Assembly: GCF_000473165.1 (NCBI RefSeq)
Contig: NZ_KI421504.1
Span: 3,324,094 to 3,388,093 of the forward strand
Reading direction: 5' to 3'
Length of the DNA: 64,000 nucleotides
Source of the DNA: Leisingera aquimarina DSM 24565
Lineage (GTDB): Bacteria; Pseudomonadota; Alphaproteobacteria; Rhodobacterales; Rhodobacteraceae
The notes beneath the pieces are model-generated. The model searched no databases, was not told the origin of the DNA, and saw only the letters and a program-made list of their open reading frames with translations. This document shows, piece by piece, positions 27,069 through 36,478 of the stretch (position 1 is its first letter; every line of letters starts with the position of its first letter). A program made the translations under genes and the position numbers.

Positions 27069-27557
27069 TATGTAACTCTCCCGAATTGCGCTCCTTTTTA
27101 ACCCGGCACCGGGCCGGCGCGGTGCGCTTGCCCGTCAGGCTAGCGGCACACAGCCCCCCTGCCAAGCCCCCGGCGGGAAAGATGACGTGGCGACTCGCAG
27201 CGGGATGAAACGGCAGTTTCCAGTATTGCCAGCACAATATGCCGCAGGTGCAAAGCCGCCGACAGCTGCGGCAGTAAGCCGCTCCCAAGCCCAGAACGGC
27301 GATTGAAGCCGCAAACGGCCGCTGGAGAAATTTACAGAAAAGCCTCTGAAAACATGGGGTGGTATGCGCTGGCATACGCCCATATTTACAAAATGGCCGA
27401 AAATTTTGAAATTCGTTTACAGATAAACTCTTTGATATCTGTGTTTTATTCACAAATTTTCAATCCGCGGTATTATCGGTGCCCAGGAGGAAACGGTTTG
27501 ACAGCCACGGCACAGCGTTGTCGTTTGTCTTGCCAATAAATTCTGGGAGGAAACCGA
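27069..27557. other. 489-bp divergent control region, dctP / acsA
   Basis: No gene is apparent. The region becomes strongly AT-rich from 27380 to 27480 (several A/T runs), a likely promoter area for acsA. It holds the GTATGC inverted repeat at 27362 and ends with GGGAGGAAACC, a strong ribosome site nine bases before acsA. Confidence 0.6.
27362..27377. promoter_or_regulatory. Putative operator, inverted repeat GTATGC-N4-GCATAC
   Basis: GTATGC and its exact reverse complement GCATAC are separated by four bases within the divergent dctP/acsA region. Size and symmetry suit a GntR-type dimer, but no regulator gene is adjacent. This is speculative. Confidence 0.35.
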
Positions 27558-29519
27558 ATGAACGCGCTGCACGCAGACGCTGTCTATCCGCCGTCCGACG
27601 AAACCGTTGCCCGCGCGCATGTGACTGCCGCGAAATACCAGGAGATGTATGACGCCTCGCTGACCGACCCGGAAGGGTTCTGGGGCGAACAAGGCAAGCG
27701 CATCGACTGGATCAAGCCCTTCACCGAAGTGAAGGACGTGAACTACGGCTTCGGCAATGTCTCGATCAACTGGTACGCCGACGGCACCCTGAACGTCTCC
27801 GCCAACTGCATCGACCGCCATCTGGACACACGCGGCGACCAGACCGCGATCATCTGGGAGCCGGACAGCCCGGAAGAAGCGGCGCAGCATATCACCTACA
27901 AGGAGCTGCACCGCCGCACCTGCCGGATGGCCAACATCCTGCATGAGATGGGCGTGCGCAAGGGCGACCGGGTGGTGATCTACCTGCCGATGATCCCGGA
28001 AGCCGCCTATGCGATGCTGGCCTGCGCCCGCATCGGCGCCATTCATTCCATCGTGTTTGCCGGTTTCTCCCCCGACGCGCTGGCGGCCCGGATCAACGGC
28101 TGCGACGCCAAGGTTGTGATCACCGCCGACGAGGCCCCCCGCGGAGGCCGCAAGACGGCGCTGAAGTCGAACGCCGACGCCGCGCTGCTGCACACCAAGG
28201 ACACGGTGAAATGCCTGGTGGTCAAGCGCACCGGAGGCCAGACCACCTGGGTCGACGGGCGCGACTTTGACTACAACGAAATGGCATTGGAAGCAGAGGA
28301 TTACTGCGCCCCGGCCGAGATGAACGCCGAAGATCCGCTGTTCATCCTCTACACCTCCGGCTCCACCGGCCAGCCCAAGGGCGTTGTGCATAGCTCCGGC
28401 GGCTATCTGGCCTATGCCGCGATGACCCATGAGATCACCTTTGATTACCACGACGGCGACATCTACTGGTGCACCGCGGACGTGGGCTGGGTGACCGGCC
28501 ACAGCTATATCGTCTACGGGCCCCTGGCCAATGGCGCCACCACGCTGATGTTCGAAGGCGTGCCGACCTACCCCGATGCTTCCCGCTTCTGGCAGGTCTG
28601 CGAAAAGCATAAAGTAAACCAGTTCTACACCGCCCCCACCGCGCTGCGCGCACTGATGGGCCAGGGCAACGAATGGGTCGAGAAATGCGACCTGTCCTCC
28701 TTGCGCACCCTCGGCACCGTGGGCGAGCCGATCAACCCGGAAGCCTGGAACTGGTACAATGAGGTTGTCGGCAAGGGCAAATGCCCGATTGTCGACACCT
28801 GGTGGCAGACCGAAACCGGCGGCCACCTGATGACCCCGCTGCCGGGTGCGCATGCGATGAAGCCCGGTGCCGCAATGAAACCCTTCTTCGGCATCCAGCC
28901 GGTGGTTCTGGACCCCCAGTCCGGAGTTGAGATCGAGGGCAATGGCGTCGAAGGGGTGCTGTGCATCAAGGACAGCTGGCCGGGCCAGATGCGCACGGTC
29001 TGGGGCGACCATGAGCGGTTTGAGAAGACCTATTTCTCCGACTACAAAGGCTACTATTTCACCGGCGACGGCTGCCGCCGCGATGAAGACGGCGACTACT
29101 GGATCACCGGCCGCGTCGATGACGTGATCAACGTCTCCGGCCACCGGATGGGCACAGCTGAGGTCGAAAGCGCATTGGTCGCACACGCCGCCGTGGCCGA
29201 GGCTGCCGTGGTTGGCTACCCGCATGAGATTAAGGGCCAGGGCATCTATTGCTATGTGACCCTGATGAACGACCGCGAGCCGTCGGACGAGCTGCTGAAG
29301 GAACTGCGCACCTGGGTGCGGACCGAGATCGGCCCGATTGCCTCGCCGGATGTGATCCAATGGGCGCCGGGTCTGCCGAAAACCCGCTCCGGCAAAATCA
29401 TGCGCCGCATCCTGCGCAAGATCGCCGAGAACGATTTCGGTTCCTTGGGCGATACGTCGACCCTCGCCGATCCGTCGGTGGTAGACGACCTGATCGAAAA
29501 CCGTGCGAACAAGGGGTGA
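27558..29519 (+). CDS. acsA: Acetyl-CoA synthetase
   Basis: The 653-residue AMP-forming enzyme converts acetate, ATP and CoA to acetyl-CoA. The ATP loop is Y265[10 protein letters not shown]. The A5-type motif is W-W-Q-T-E-T-G-G. The C-terminal P-K-T-R-S-G-K motif places the catalytic and acetylation-prone Lys at 613. Length is normal. It heads a set of genes that continue with adk, a two-part sodium:solute symporter and a DUF294 regulator, so acetate uptake and activation are probably linked. The start follows a strong GGGAGGAAACC site. Confidence 0.97.
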   Translation: MNALHADAVYPPSDETVARAHVTAAKYQEMYDASLTDPEGFWGEQGKRIDWIKPFTEVKDVNYGFGNVSINWYADGTLNVSANCIDRHLDTRGDQTAIIWEPDSPEEAAQHITYKELHRRTCRMANILHEMGVRKGDRVVIYLPMIPEAAYAMLACARIGAIHSIVFAGFSPDALAARINGCDAKVVITADEAPRGGRKTALKSNADAALLHTKDTVKCLVVKRTGGQTTWVDGRDFDYNEMALEAEDYCAPAEMNAEDPLFILYTSGSTGQPKGVVHSSGGYLAYAAMTHEITFDYHDGDIYWCTADVGWVTGHSYIVYGPLANGATTLMFEGVPTYPDASRFWQVCEKHKVNQFYTAPTALRALMGQGNEWVEKCDLSSLRTLGTVGEPINPEAWNWYNEVVGKGKCPIVDTWWQTETGGHLMTPLPGAHAMKPGAAMKPFFGIQPVVLDPQSGVEIEGNGVEGVLCIKDSWPGQMRTVWGDHERFEKTYFSDYKGYYFTGDGCRRDEDGDYWITGRVDDVINVSGHRMGTAEVESALVAHAAVAEAAVVGYPHEIKGQGIYCYVTLMNDREPSDELLKELRTWVRTEIGPIASPDVIQWAPGLPKTRSGKIMRRILRKIAENDFGSLGDTSTLADPSVVDDLIENRANKG

Positions 29520-29526
29520 TTGACCG

Positions 29527-30210
29527 ATGAATATGGCAGTATTGACCCGCCCCGCTGTTCTGATCTTGCTGGGTCCTCCGGGGGCCGGCAAGGGCACTCA
29601 GGCGCGGATGCTGGAAGAGAAATTCGGCTATGTGCAGCTGTCCACCGGCGACCTGCTGCGCGAGGCCGTTGCGGCGGGCACCCCCGCCGGCCTCGCCGCC
29701 AAGGCCGTGATGGAATCCGGCCAGCTGGTCAGCGACGACATTGTGATCAACATCCTGCGCGACCGTCTGACCGGACCCGATTGCACCAAGGGCGTGATCC
29801 TCGACGGCTTCCCCCGCACCACCGTGCAGGCCGAAGCGCTGGACGAACTGCTGGCCGAAACCCAGCAGAAGATCAACGCCGCGATCAGCCTGGAGGTCGA
29901 TGACGCCGCCATGGTCGAGCGGATCTCCGGCCGCTACACCTGCGGCGGCTGCGGCGAAGGCTATCACGACAGCTTCAAGCAGCCCGCTGTGGCGGACACT
30001 TGCGACAAATGCGGCAGCACCGAGATGAAGCGCCGCGCCGATGACAACGCCGAAACCGTTGCCAGCCGGCTGGAGGCCTATCACGCGCAGACCGCGCCGC
30101 TGATTGCCTATTACGGCGGCAAGGACGTGCTGCAGACAACAAATGCCATGGGCGGCATCAACGACATCGCCCAGGACATGGCGGCCATCGTAACCGAGGC
30201 CACCGCCTAA
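29527..30210 (+). CDS. adk: Adenylate kinase with zinc-binding LID
   Basis: The 227-residue enzyme has P-loop G16-P-P-G-A-G-K-G-T, the D-G-F-P-R-T motif near residue 93, and a long LID with four Cys (C139, C142, C159, C162) spaced for structural zinc. It lies seven bases after acsA. Acetyl-CoA synthetase makes AMP, which adenylate kinase returns to ADP, so the pairing is sensible. This may be a second, catabolic copy, because the usual adk next to secY is not in view. The N-terminus is about eight residues longer than in typical Adk. Confidence 0.94.
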   Translation: MNMAVLTRPAVLILLGPPGAGKGTQARMLEEKFGYVQLSTGDLLREAVAAGTPAGLAAKAVMESGQLVSDDIVINILRDRLTGPDCTKGVILDGFPRTTVQAEALDELLAETQQKINAAISLEVDDAAMVERISGRYTCGGCGEGYHDSFKQPAVADTCDKCGSTEMKRRADDNAETVASRLEAYHAQTAPLIAYYGGKDVLQTTNAMGGINDIAQDMAAIVTEATA

Positions 30211-30221
30211 CCAATAAGAAA

Positions 30222-30249
30222 CGGGGCCTGCGCGAACCGCAGGACCCCG
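30222..30249 (+). terminator. Hairpin after adk
   Basis: CGGGG-CCTGCG and CGCAGG-A-CCCCG form an imperfect stem of about 10 bp 12 bp after adk. There is no U-run, so it may only attenuate read-through into the symporter genes. Confidence 0.55.
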
Positions 30250-30400
30250 CCCCCCGGACATTGGAATACCCGAAGGCACCGCCTTGGCGGACCGGAGGAG
30301 TCATGCCTGCACGACGTGAACCCGTCGGCAGGCACATGGAGAGAGTTTGCCTGGCGCATCACCCTGCAAGGCAGCTCAGGAGGAAGAAGGAGGAGCCGCC

Positions 30401-30685
30401 ATGGCGGACCAAACAACCAACTCCGCACAGACCGCCGAAGCCGACAAGGGCTATTGGGCGGCAAACGTGCGGATCATTCTTGTCAGCCTGGTGATTTGGG
30501 CTGTTGTGTCATTCGGCTTCGGCATCCTGCTGCGCCCTGCCCTGTCGGGCATCAGCGTCGGCGGTGCCGATCTTGGCTTCTGGTTCGCCCAGCAAGGCTC
30601 GATCCTGGTGTTCCTGGGGCTGATCTTTTTCTACGCGTTCCGAATGAACAAGCTGGACCGCGAATACGGCGTGGAGGAAGAATAA
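30401..30685 (+). CDS. Sodium:solute symporter small subunit (DUF4212)
   Basis: The start at 30401 follows an AGGAGGAAGAAGGAGGAGCC stretch; the frame is open further upstream but reads as random sequence. The product has 94 residues, two membrane segments (about 22-45 and 58-80), and the family pattern Y-W-A-A-N-V-R-I-I and F-A-Q-Q-G-S-I-L-V-F. These small proteins always accompany the large symporter immediately downstream (one base gap here). The pair resembles acetate/pyruvate-type uptake. Confidence 0.9.
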   Translation: MADQTTNSAQTAEADKGYWAANVRIILVSLVIWAVVSFGFGILLRPALSGISVGGADLGFWFAQQGSILVFLGLIFFYAFRMNKLDREYGVEEE

Positions 30686-30686
30686 G

Positions 30687-32471
30687 ATGGACCAGTTTAC
30701 CATCAACCTGCTGTTTGTGGGCGCGTCCTTTGCGCTCTACATCGGCATCGCGATCTGGGCCCGCGCGGGCTCCACATCTGAATTCTATGCCGCCGGCCGG
30801 GGTGTTCACCCCGTCACCAACGGCATGGCCACTGCAGCCGACTGGATGTCGGCAGCCTCGTTCATCTCAATGGCGGGCCTCATTGCTTTCACTGGCTATG
30901 ACAACTCGACCTTCCTGATGGGCTGGACCGGCGGCTATGTGCTGCTGGCGCTGCTGCTGGCGCCTTACCTGCGCAAGTTCGGCAAGTTCACCGTGTCCGA
31001 GTTCATCGGCGACCGGTTCTATTCCCCGACCGCGCGCATCGTGGCTGTGATCTGCCTGATCGTTGCCTCGACAACTTACGTGATCGGCCAGATGACCGGC
31101 GTGGGCGTGGCCTTTGGCCGCTTCCTCGAGGTCTCCAACACCGCGGGGCTGTTGATCGGTGCCTGTGTTGTGTTCGCCTACGCGGTGTTCGGAGGCATGA
31201 AAGGCGTGACCTACACCCAGGTGGCGCAATACTGCGTGCTGATCATGGCCTATACCATCCCGGCCATCTTCATCTCGCTACAGCTGACCGGTAACCCGGT
31301 CCCCGCTCTGGGCCTGTTCGGCGAACACGCTGCATCCGGTGAGCCGCTGCTGGCCAAGCTGGACGCCATTGTCCGCGAGCTGGGCTTCAACGAGTACACC
31401 GCGCATCATTCCGACACCTTCAACATGGTGCTGTTTACGCTCTCGCTGATGATCGGCACCGCGGGCCTGCCCCACGTGATCATGCGCTTCTTTACTGTGC
31501 CGAAAGTGGCGGATGCCCGCTGGTCGGCCGGCTGGGCGCTGGTGTTCATCGCGCTTCTGTACCTGACCGCTCCGGCAGTTGGCGCCATGGCCCGCCTGAA
31601 CATCACCGAGATGATGTGGCCCAATGGCGGCATCGAAGGCGGCGCCGTGACCGTGCAGCAGATCGAAAACGATCCGCAGTACGACTGGATGGCCACCTGG
31701 CAGAAAACCGGCCTGCTGGCTTGGGAAGACAAGAACGGCGACGGTGCGATCCAGTACTACAACGACAAGTCCGAAGCGCTGCAGGAAACCGCGGCTGCCA
31801 ATGGCTGGGCCGGCAATGAGCTGACCAAGTTCAACCGCGACATCCTGGTTCTGGCCAACCCGGAAATCGCCAACTTGCCCAGCTGGGTGATCGGTCTGGT
31901 TGCTGCCGGCGGCCTGGCGGCTGCACTGTCCACCGCGGCGGGCCTGCTGTTGGCAATCTCATCTGCGGTATCGCACGACCTGATCAAAGGCTCGATCAAC
32001 CCGAACATCTCGGAAAAGAATGAGCTGCTGTCGGCCCGTATCGCCATGGGTGTGGCCATCGCGGTGGCCACCTATCTTGGCCTCAACCCTCCGGGCTTTG
32101 CCGCACAGACCGTGGCGCTGGCCTTTGGCCTCGCAGCAGCTTCGATCTTCCCGGCGCTGATGATGGGCATCTTCACCAAGGTGAACAACAAGGGCGCCGT
32201 GGCCGGCATGCTGGCCGGCCTTGGTGTGACCCTGGTCTACATCTTCCTGCACAAAGGCTGGCTGTTCATCCCGGACACCAACTCCTTTACCGACGCAGAC
32301 CCACTGCTGGGCACCATCAAATCCACCTCCTTCGGTGCGGTTGGCGCGATGGTGAACTTTGCAGTCGCCTTCATCGTCTCGAAATCGACCGCGGCCATCC
32401 CCGCCGAGATCGAAGAGCTGGTGGAAAGCGTTCGCATCCCGCGCGGTGCCGGAGTTGCGCAGGACCACTGA
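30687..32471 (+). CDS. Sodium:solute symporter large subunit (acetate-type)
   Basis: The 594-residue membrane protein has about 13 segments and SSS-family motifs A-A-D-W-M-S-A-A-S-F and G-L-A-A-A-L-S-T-A-A-G-L-L-L-A. Between membrane segments, around residues 325-390, an extra soluble loop holds D348-K-N-G-D-G-A-I, which reads like a calcium-binding EF-hand loop. This subfamily (TIGR03648-like) pairs with a DUF4212 subunit and often sits beside acs. Acetate or another short carboxylate is the probable substrate. A terminator follows at 32515. Confidence 0.9.
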   Translation: MDQFTINLLFVGASFALYIGIAIWARAGSTSEFYAAGRGVHPVTNGMATAADWMSAASFISMAGLIAFTGYDNSTFLMGWTGGYVLLALLLAPYLRKFGKFTVSEFIGDRFYSPTARIVAVICLIVASTTYVIGQMTGVGVAFGRFLEVSNTAGLLIGACVVFAYAVFGGMKGVTYTQVAQYCVLIMAYTIPAIFISLQLTGNPVPALGLFGEHAASGEPLLAKLDAIVRELGFNEYTAHHSDTFNMVLFTLSLMIGTAGLPHVIMRFFTVPKVADARWSAGWALVFIALLYLTAPAVGAMARLNITEMMWPNGGIEGGAVTVQQIENDPQYDWMATWQKTGLLAWEDKNGDGAIQYYNDKSEALQETAAANGWAGNELTKFNRDILVLANPEIANLPSWVIGLVAAGGLAAALSTAAGLLLAISSAVSHDLIKGSINPNISEKNELLSARIAMGVAIAVATYLGLNPPGFAAQTVALAFGLAAASIFPALMMGIFTKVNNKGAVAGMLAGLGVTLVYIFLHKGWLFIPDTNSFTDADPLLGTIKSTSFGAVGAMVNFAVAFIVSKSTAAIPAEIEELVESVRIPRGAGVAQDH

Positions 32472-32514
32472 ACCTCCCCTGGGCGGGCTGCCCTGCGGCC
32501 TGCCTCTTTCCTCA

Positions 32515-32551
32515 TGGTCCCGTCCGGTTCTTACTGGCGGGGCCATTTTTT
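32515..32551 (+). terminator. Rho-independent terminator after the symporter
   Basis: TGGTCCCG at 32515-32522 pairs with CGGGGCCA at 32538-32545 (one G-U pair) and is followed by TTTTTT. It lies just before the DUF294 gene and may set a lower level for it. Confidence 0.75.
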
Positions 32552-32569
32552 CTCTGATTTCATGCAGGT

Positions 32570-34399
32570 ATGCCCATGCCCTTATCTGACGCCGCCCTGC
32601 TCCGCTTTCTGACGTCGGTCCACCCCTATGACAGCCTGGAACCCGCGCTGCTGCAGGATCTGGCCGCCAGGTTCCAACAGATCGAAACCGCCGCCGGCGA
32701 TCCCGTTTATACGCTGGACGAGGATCTGCAGGGGCTTTACCTGGTCCATACCGGCGAAGTTGAAGTGACGGATGAGAACGGCATCCCTGTCTCGATCCTT
32801 GGCCCCCGCAATTCATTCGGCGAGCGCGGCCTGACCCGCAGCGGCCGGGCGGTGACATCAGCCCAAGCCACCGCAGACACGTTGCTGCTGCTGCTGCCCA
32901 AGGCAGCGTTCCACGCCCTGATGGCCAGCCAGCCGCAAGTCGCAAAATTCTTCGACCGCCGCCGCCCCAGCAGCCGGGAAACCAGCAGCCTCGCCACGAC
33001 GCGGGTCGAAACCATCATGGCCCGTGATCCCGTCACCTGCTCCAGCGGGCTCACCTGCCAAAGCGCGGCGCAGCTGATGCGCGACCGCCGCATTTCCTCC
33101 GTCTGCGTGACCGATGGCGGGACGCTGCAAGGCATTCTCACAACCCGCGATCTGACCGGAAAAATTCTAGCCGCAGGCAAGCCCATCTCCACCCCCGTCA
33201 GTACGGTAATGACACCGGACCCGCTGACGCTCGCCCCCTCCGCCATCGGCTCCGAAGTGCTGCACTTGATGATGGAGCATGGCATCGGCCACATCCCGGT
33301 GGTGGAGGCAGGGAAGCTCGCAGGCATCGTCACCCAGACCGACCTCACACGCTTTCAGGCGGTCAGCTCCGGCGAGATGATCTCAAGCATTGCCCGCGCC
33401 GGATCTGCTGATGAGATGGCAAGGGCCGCTGCCGAAATCCCCCGCCTGCTGGTTCAGCTGGTGGCAGGCGGCAACCGGCATGAAGTGGTGACCCGGTTGA
33501 TCACCGACATCGCCGACACCGCAACCCGCCGCCTGCTGGCGCTGGCGGAGCAGAAATTGGGCCCCGCCCCCGTCCCCTACCTGTGGCTGGCCTGCGGCTC
33601 GCAAGGGCGGCGCGAACAGACCGGGGTATCGGATCAGGACAATTGCCTGATCCTGTCTGACGATCTGACGCCCGGCGATGAGGCCTATTTCGAAGCACTG
33701 GCCCGGTTTGTCTGCGACGGGCTGAACACCTGCGGCTATGTCTATTGCCCCGGTGACATGATGGCATCGAATACGCGCTGGCGGCAGCCGCTGCGTGTCT
33801 GGCGCGACTACTTCCGCGGCTGGATTGCCAAGCCTAGCCCTGAGGCGCAGATGCTGGCCTCGGTGATGTTCGACCTGCGGCCCATCGGCGGCGATGCCGC
33901 CCTGTTTGCGGATCTGCAGCAGGAAACCCTGAAGGCCGCCAGCGCCAATTCGATCTTCACCGCGCATATGATCGCGAATTCCCTGAAGCACACGCCGCCC
34001 CTGGGCCTGCTGCGCGGGCTGGCCGCCATCCGCTCGGGCGAGCACCGCAACACGCTGGACATGAAGCACAACGGCGTGGTGCCGGTGGTGGACTTGGGCC
34101 GGGTCTATGCGCTGCAAGGCCAGCTGGCGGAGGTCAACACACGCGCCCGGCTGGAAGCGGCAGAGGCGGCAGGCGTGCTCAGCCCCTCCGGCGCGCGCGA
34201 CCTGATGGATGCCTACGACCTGATCGCCCAAACCCGGCTGGAGCATCAGGCGGCGCAGATCCGCAGCGGCAGCGCGCCGGACAACTATCTGGCGCCCTCG
34301 GATCTGTCGGATTTTGAGCGAAGTCATCTGCGCGACGCCTTTGTTGTGGTAAAAACAATGCAATCGGCGGTTGGGCACGGTAAAGGGATACTGAGCTGA
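32570..34399 (+). CDS. cNMP-binding / CBS / DUF294 signalling protein
   Basis: The 609-residue soluble protein has four parts: a cyclic-nucleotide-binding-like domain (about 20-125, with F-G-E-R-G-L-T), two CBS repeats (about 140-255), a DUF294 nucleotidyltransferase-like domain with G343-S-Q-G-R-R-E-Q-T-G and S-D-Q-D-N, and a helical C-terminal DUF294_C domain. The G-S...D-x-D pattern is that of GlnD-type nucleotidyltransferases. Genes of this type travel with the DUF4212/symporter pair and probably control it according to nucleotide state. Two in-frame ATGs lie six bases apart at 32570 and 32576. Confidence 0.9.
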   Translation: MPMPLSDAALLRFLTSVHPYDSLEPALLQDLAARFQQIETAAGDPVYTLDEDLQGLYLVHTGEVEVTDENGIPVSILGPRNSFGERGLTRSGRAVTSAQATADTLLLLLPKAAFHALMASQPQVAKFFDRRRPSSRETSSLATTRVETIMARDPVTCSSGLTCQSAAQLMRDRRISSVCVTDGGTLQGILTTRDLTGKILAAGKPISTPVSTVMTPDPLTLAPSAIGSEVLHLMMEHGIGHIPVVEAGKLAGIVTQTDLTRFQAVSSGEMISSIARAGSADEMARAAAEIPRLLVQLVAGGNRHEVVTRLITDIADTATRRLLALAEQKLGPAPVPYLWLACGSQGRREQTGVSDQDNCLILSDDLTPGDEAYFEALARFVCDGLNTCGYVYCPGDMMASNTRWRQPLRVWRDYFRGWIAKPSPEAQMLASVMFDLRPIGGDAALFADLQQETLKAASANSIFTAHMIANSLKHTPPLGLLRGLAAIRSGEHRNTLDMKHNGVVPVVDLGRVYALQGQLAEVNTRARLEAAEAAGVLSPSGARDLMDAYDLIAQTRLEHQAAQIRSGSAPDNYLAPSDLSDFERSHLRDAFVVVKTMQSAVGHGKGILS

Positions 34400-34487
34400 C
34401 ACCTGCGCGTGGTGCCGCGGAGGAAGCCTCCGGCGGGAGTATTTTGGAAAAGATGAAAACGACCGGGCATATGCCGGAGGAGAGCGG

Positions 34488-35006
34488 ATGTTTCTGGAAC
34501 TGATTGCAGTAATTTTTGCGGGCATTGCCACCGCGGGCGTGGTGATGCTGCTGGGAAAGTTCCTGGGCGGGCGGCTGCCGCGCTGGCTGGCGCCGGTGGC
34601 AGCGGGGCTGGCGATGATCGCGGCCACCATCACCTCGGAATACGGCTGGTACCCGCGCACAGCTGCGGCCCTGCCCGACGGGCTGGTCGTGGCGGAAACG
34701 GTGGAAAACCAGAGCTTTTACCGGCCCTGGACCTATGCCGTGCCCTACGTCGACCGCTTTGCCGCGCTGGATACCGCAACGATGAAAACCCATGCGGACC
34801 ACCCGCAGATCTTTCTTGGCGAGTTGTACTTCTTTGGCCGCTGGGCGCCGGTCAGCAAGCTGCCGGTCTGGCTGGACTGCGGCGGCGGGCGGCGGGCGCT
34901 GGCGGCAGGCAATGCGGAGTTTTCCGGCGGCCTGCCGGACGGTCTGGACTGGGTCGAACCCGGCAGCAGTAGCGATCCGATCCTGACAACAGCCTGCGGA
35001 GGGTAA
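34488..35006 (+). CDS. Small membrane-anchored hypothetical protein
   Basis: The 172-residue protein has a GGAGAGCGG ribosome site, two N-terminal membrane segments (about 2-22 and 34-52), then a soluble domain beginning E-Y-G-W-Y-P-R-T. That domain carries Cys near residues 132 and 169 and faces the periplasm if the N-terminus is inside. It ends two bases before the exonuclease gene and is probably co-transcribed with it. The family is not recognised. A Roseobacter-type repeat (34427-34458) lies before it. Confidence 0.75.
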   Translation: MFLELIAVIFAGIATAGVVMLLGKFLGGRLPRWLAPVAAGLAMIAATITSEYGWYPRTAAALPDGLVVAETVENQSFYRPWTYAVPYVDRFAALDTATMKTHADHPQIFLGELYFFGRWAPVSKLPVWLDCGGGRRALAAGNAEFSGGLPDGLDWVEPGSSSDPILTTACGG

Positions 35007-35008
35007 AG

Positions 35009-36418
35009 ATGCTGTCACGCCTCAGCCTGCGGCTTCGGATCTTCCTGTTCTTCTGCCTGCTGGCGCTCGGCGGCATTGCGGTCACCACCGGTGCGCTGTG
35101 GCTGGGATACAGCCGCTCCGGACAGCCCGGGCTGACGGACGCCTTTGTCTTTTCTGGCCTGCTCAGCGGGTTTGCCATCCTTGGCTTATGCGCTGCGGTC
35201 TGGCTGCTGTTTGACGAAAACGTCGCCAAACCGATCGAGCGGCTGGCGGCGGGTATGCGCGCCCGCGCCCATGCCGGAGTGTCAAAGGAACTGGATACCC
35301 ACGGTGCCCGCTATCTGGGCGATCTTGCCGCCGCTGCTGAAGGCCTGGCCGGGCAGCTGGGTGCCTCGGCACTGTCAGCGGCGGAGGCAATCGCCAGCGA
35401 AACCGAACACTTGGAGGCGGAGAAGACCCGCCTGGCGGCGCTGCTGACCGACATTCCCATTGCCACCGTGATGGCCGGCCCCGCCCATCAGATCGTGCTG
35501 TACGACGGCCAGGCCGCCGCGGTGCTGGCGCAGGAGGCACCGCCGCGGCTCAATGCGCCCTTGTCCGATTACCTGGACCGGACCGGGCTGGAGGCGGCCT
35601 ATGGCCGGCTGGTGCGCAGCGGCCTGGAGGTGAAGGCCGAAGTCAAAAGCGCCAGCGGCACCCAGGTGTTCGATCTGCGGCTGAAGCCCCTGGGCGGCGC
35701 GCCGGGCTATATCATTCTGTTCGAGGGCAGCCATGCGGGTCTTGCCCCGGAGGATTCCCGGCCCTTGGTCTATGACTTTGCGTTGCTGGACACGGATCAC
35801 GCGGAACTGGACAGCCGCAAGCTCGCCAATCTCAGCTATGTGGTGTTCGACACCGAGACCACCGGCCTGCTGCCGCACAAGGACGAGATCGTGCAGATCG
35901 GCGCGCTGCGGATGGTGCGGGGCCGCATCATCGACAGCGAGGTGTTTGAAACCCTGGTGGATCCGGGGCGGCCGATCCCCGCCGCTTCGGCACGGGTGCA
36001 TGGCATCAACGATGCCATGGTGCAGGGTGCGCCGGATATAGCCGTGGCCGCCCGCGCCTTCCACCGCTTTGCCTCGGACGCAGTCATTGTTGCCCATAAC
36101 GCGCCCTTCGACATGGCCTTTCTGCACCGCCATTCCAAACGCACCGGCGTCATCTGGGACCAGCCGGTGCTGGACACCGTGCTGCTGAGCGCAGTTCTGT
36201 TCGGCGCCTCGCAAAACCACACGCTGGACGCGCTTTGCGAAAGGCTGGACGTCACCATCCCGCCCGCCTTGCGCCACACTGCCATGGGCGACGCGCGCGC
36301 CACGGCAGAGGTGTTCTGCAAGATGCTGCCCATGCTGGAAGCGCGCGGGCTTGCCACCTTTGGCGCGGCGCTGGAGGAGACCCGCAAACACGGACGCCTC
36401 ATCGAAGACATGAACTAG
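35009..36418 (+). CDS. Membrane-anchored DnaQ-like 3'-5' exonuclease
   Basis: The 469-residue protein has two N-terminal membrane segments (about 8-30 and 45-70), a HAMP-like stretch, and a PAS-like region (about 140-250, with A-A-V-L-A-Q-E-A-P-P). The C-terminal exonuclease domain carries Exo I D281-T-E283, Exo II H-N-A-P-F-D, and Exo III H423...D428. All acidic residues are present, so it should be active on DNA or RNA 3' ends. It is not the replicative epsilon subunit, which lacks the first 270 residues. The sensor-like front end suggests exonuclease activity or location tied to the membrane. Confidence 0.88.
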   Translation: MLSRLSLRLRIFLFFCLLALGGIAVTTGALWLGYSRSGQPGLTDAFVFSGLLSGFAILGLCAAVWLLFDENVAKPIERLAAGMRARAHAGVSKELDTHGARYLGDLAAAAEGLAGQLGASALSAAEAIASETEHLEAEKTRLAALLTDIPIATVMAGPAHQIVLYDGQAAAVLAQEAPPRLNAPLSDYLDRTGLEAAYGRLVRSGLEVKAEVKSASGTQVFDLRLKPLGGAPGYIILFEGSHAGLAPEDSRPLVYDFALLDTDHAELDSRKLANLSYVVFDTETTGLLPHKDEIVQIGALRMVRGRIIDSEVFETLVDPGRPIPAASARVHGINDAMVQGAPDIAVAARAFHRFASDAVIVAHNAPFDMAFLHRHSKRTGVIWDQPVLDTVLLSAVLFGASQNHTLDALCERLDVTIPPALRHTAMGDARATAEVFCKMLPMLEARGLATFGAALEETRKHGRLIEDMN

Positions 36419-36478
36419 GTAGACAATCACGCCCATGCGTGGCAGGTCACTGCCCGGAACGGATAAAAGGCGCGCGAC

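Noticed and set aside
27450-29597. Minus-strand open frame of 715 codons opposite acsA
   Set aside because: Antisense shadow of an intact acetyl-CoA synthetase gene; no ribosome site or family signature.
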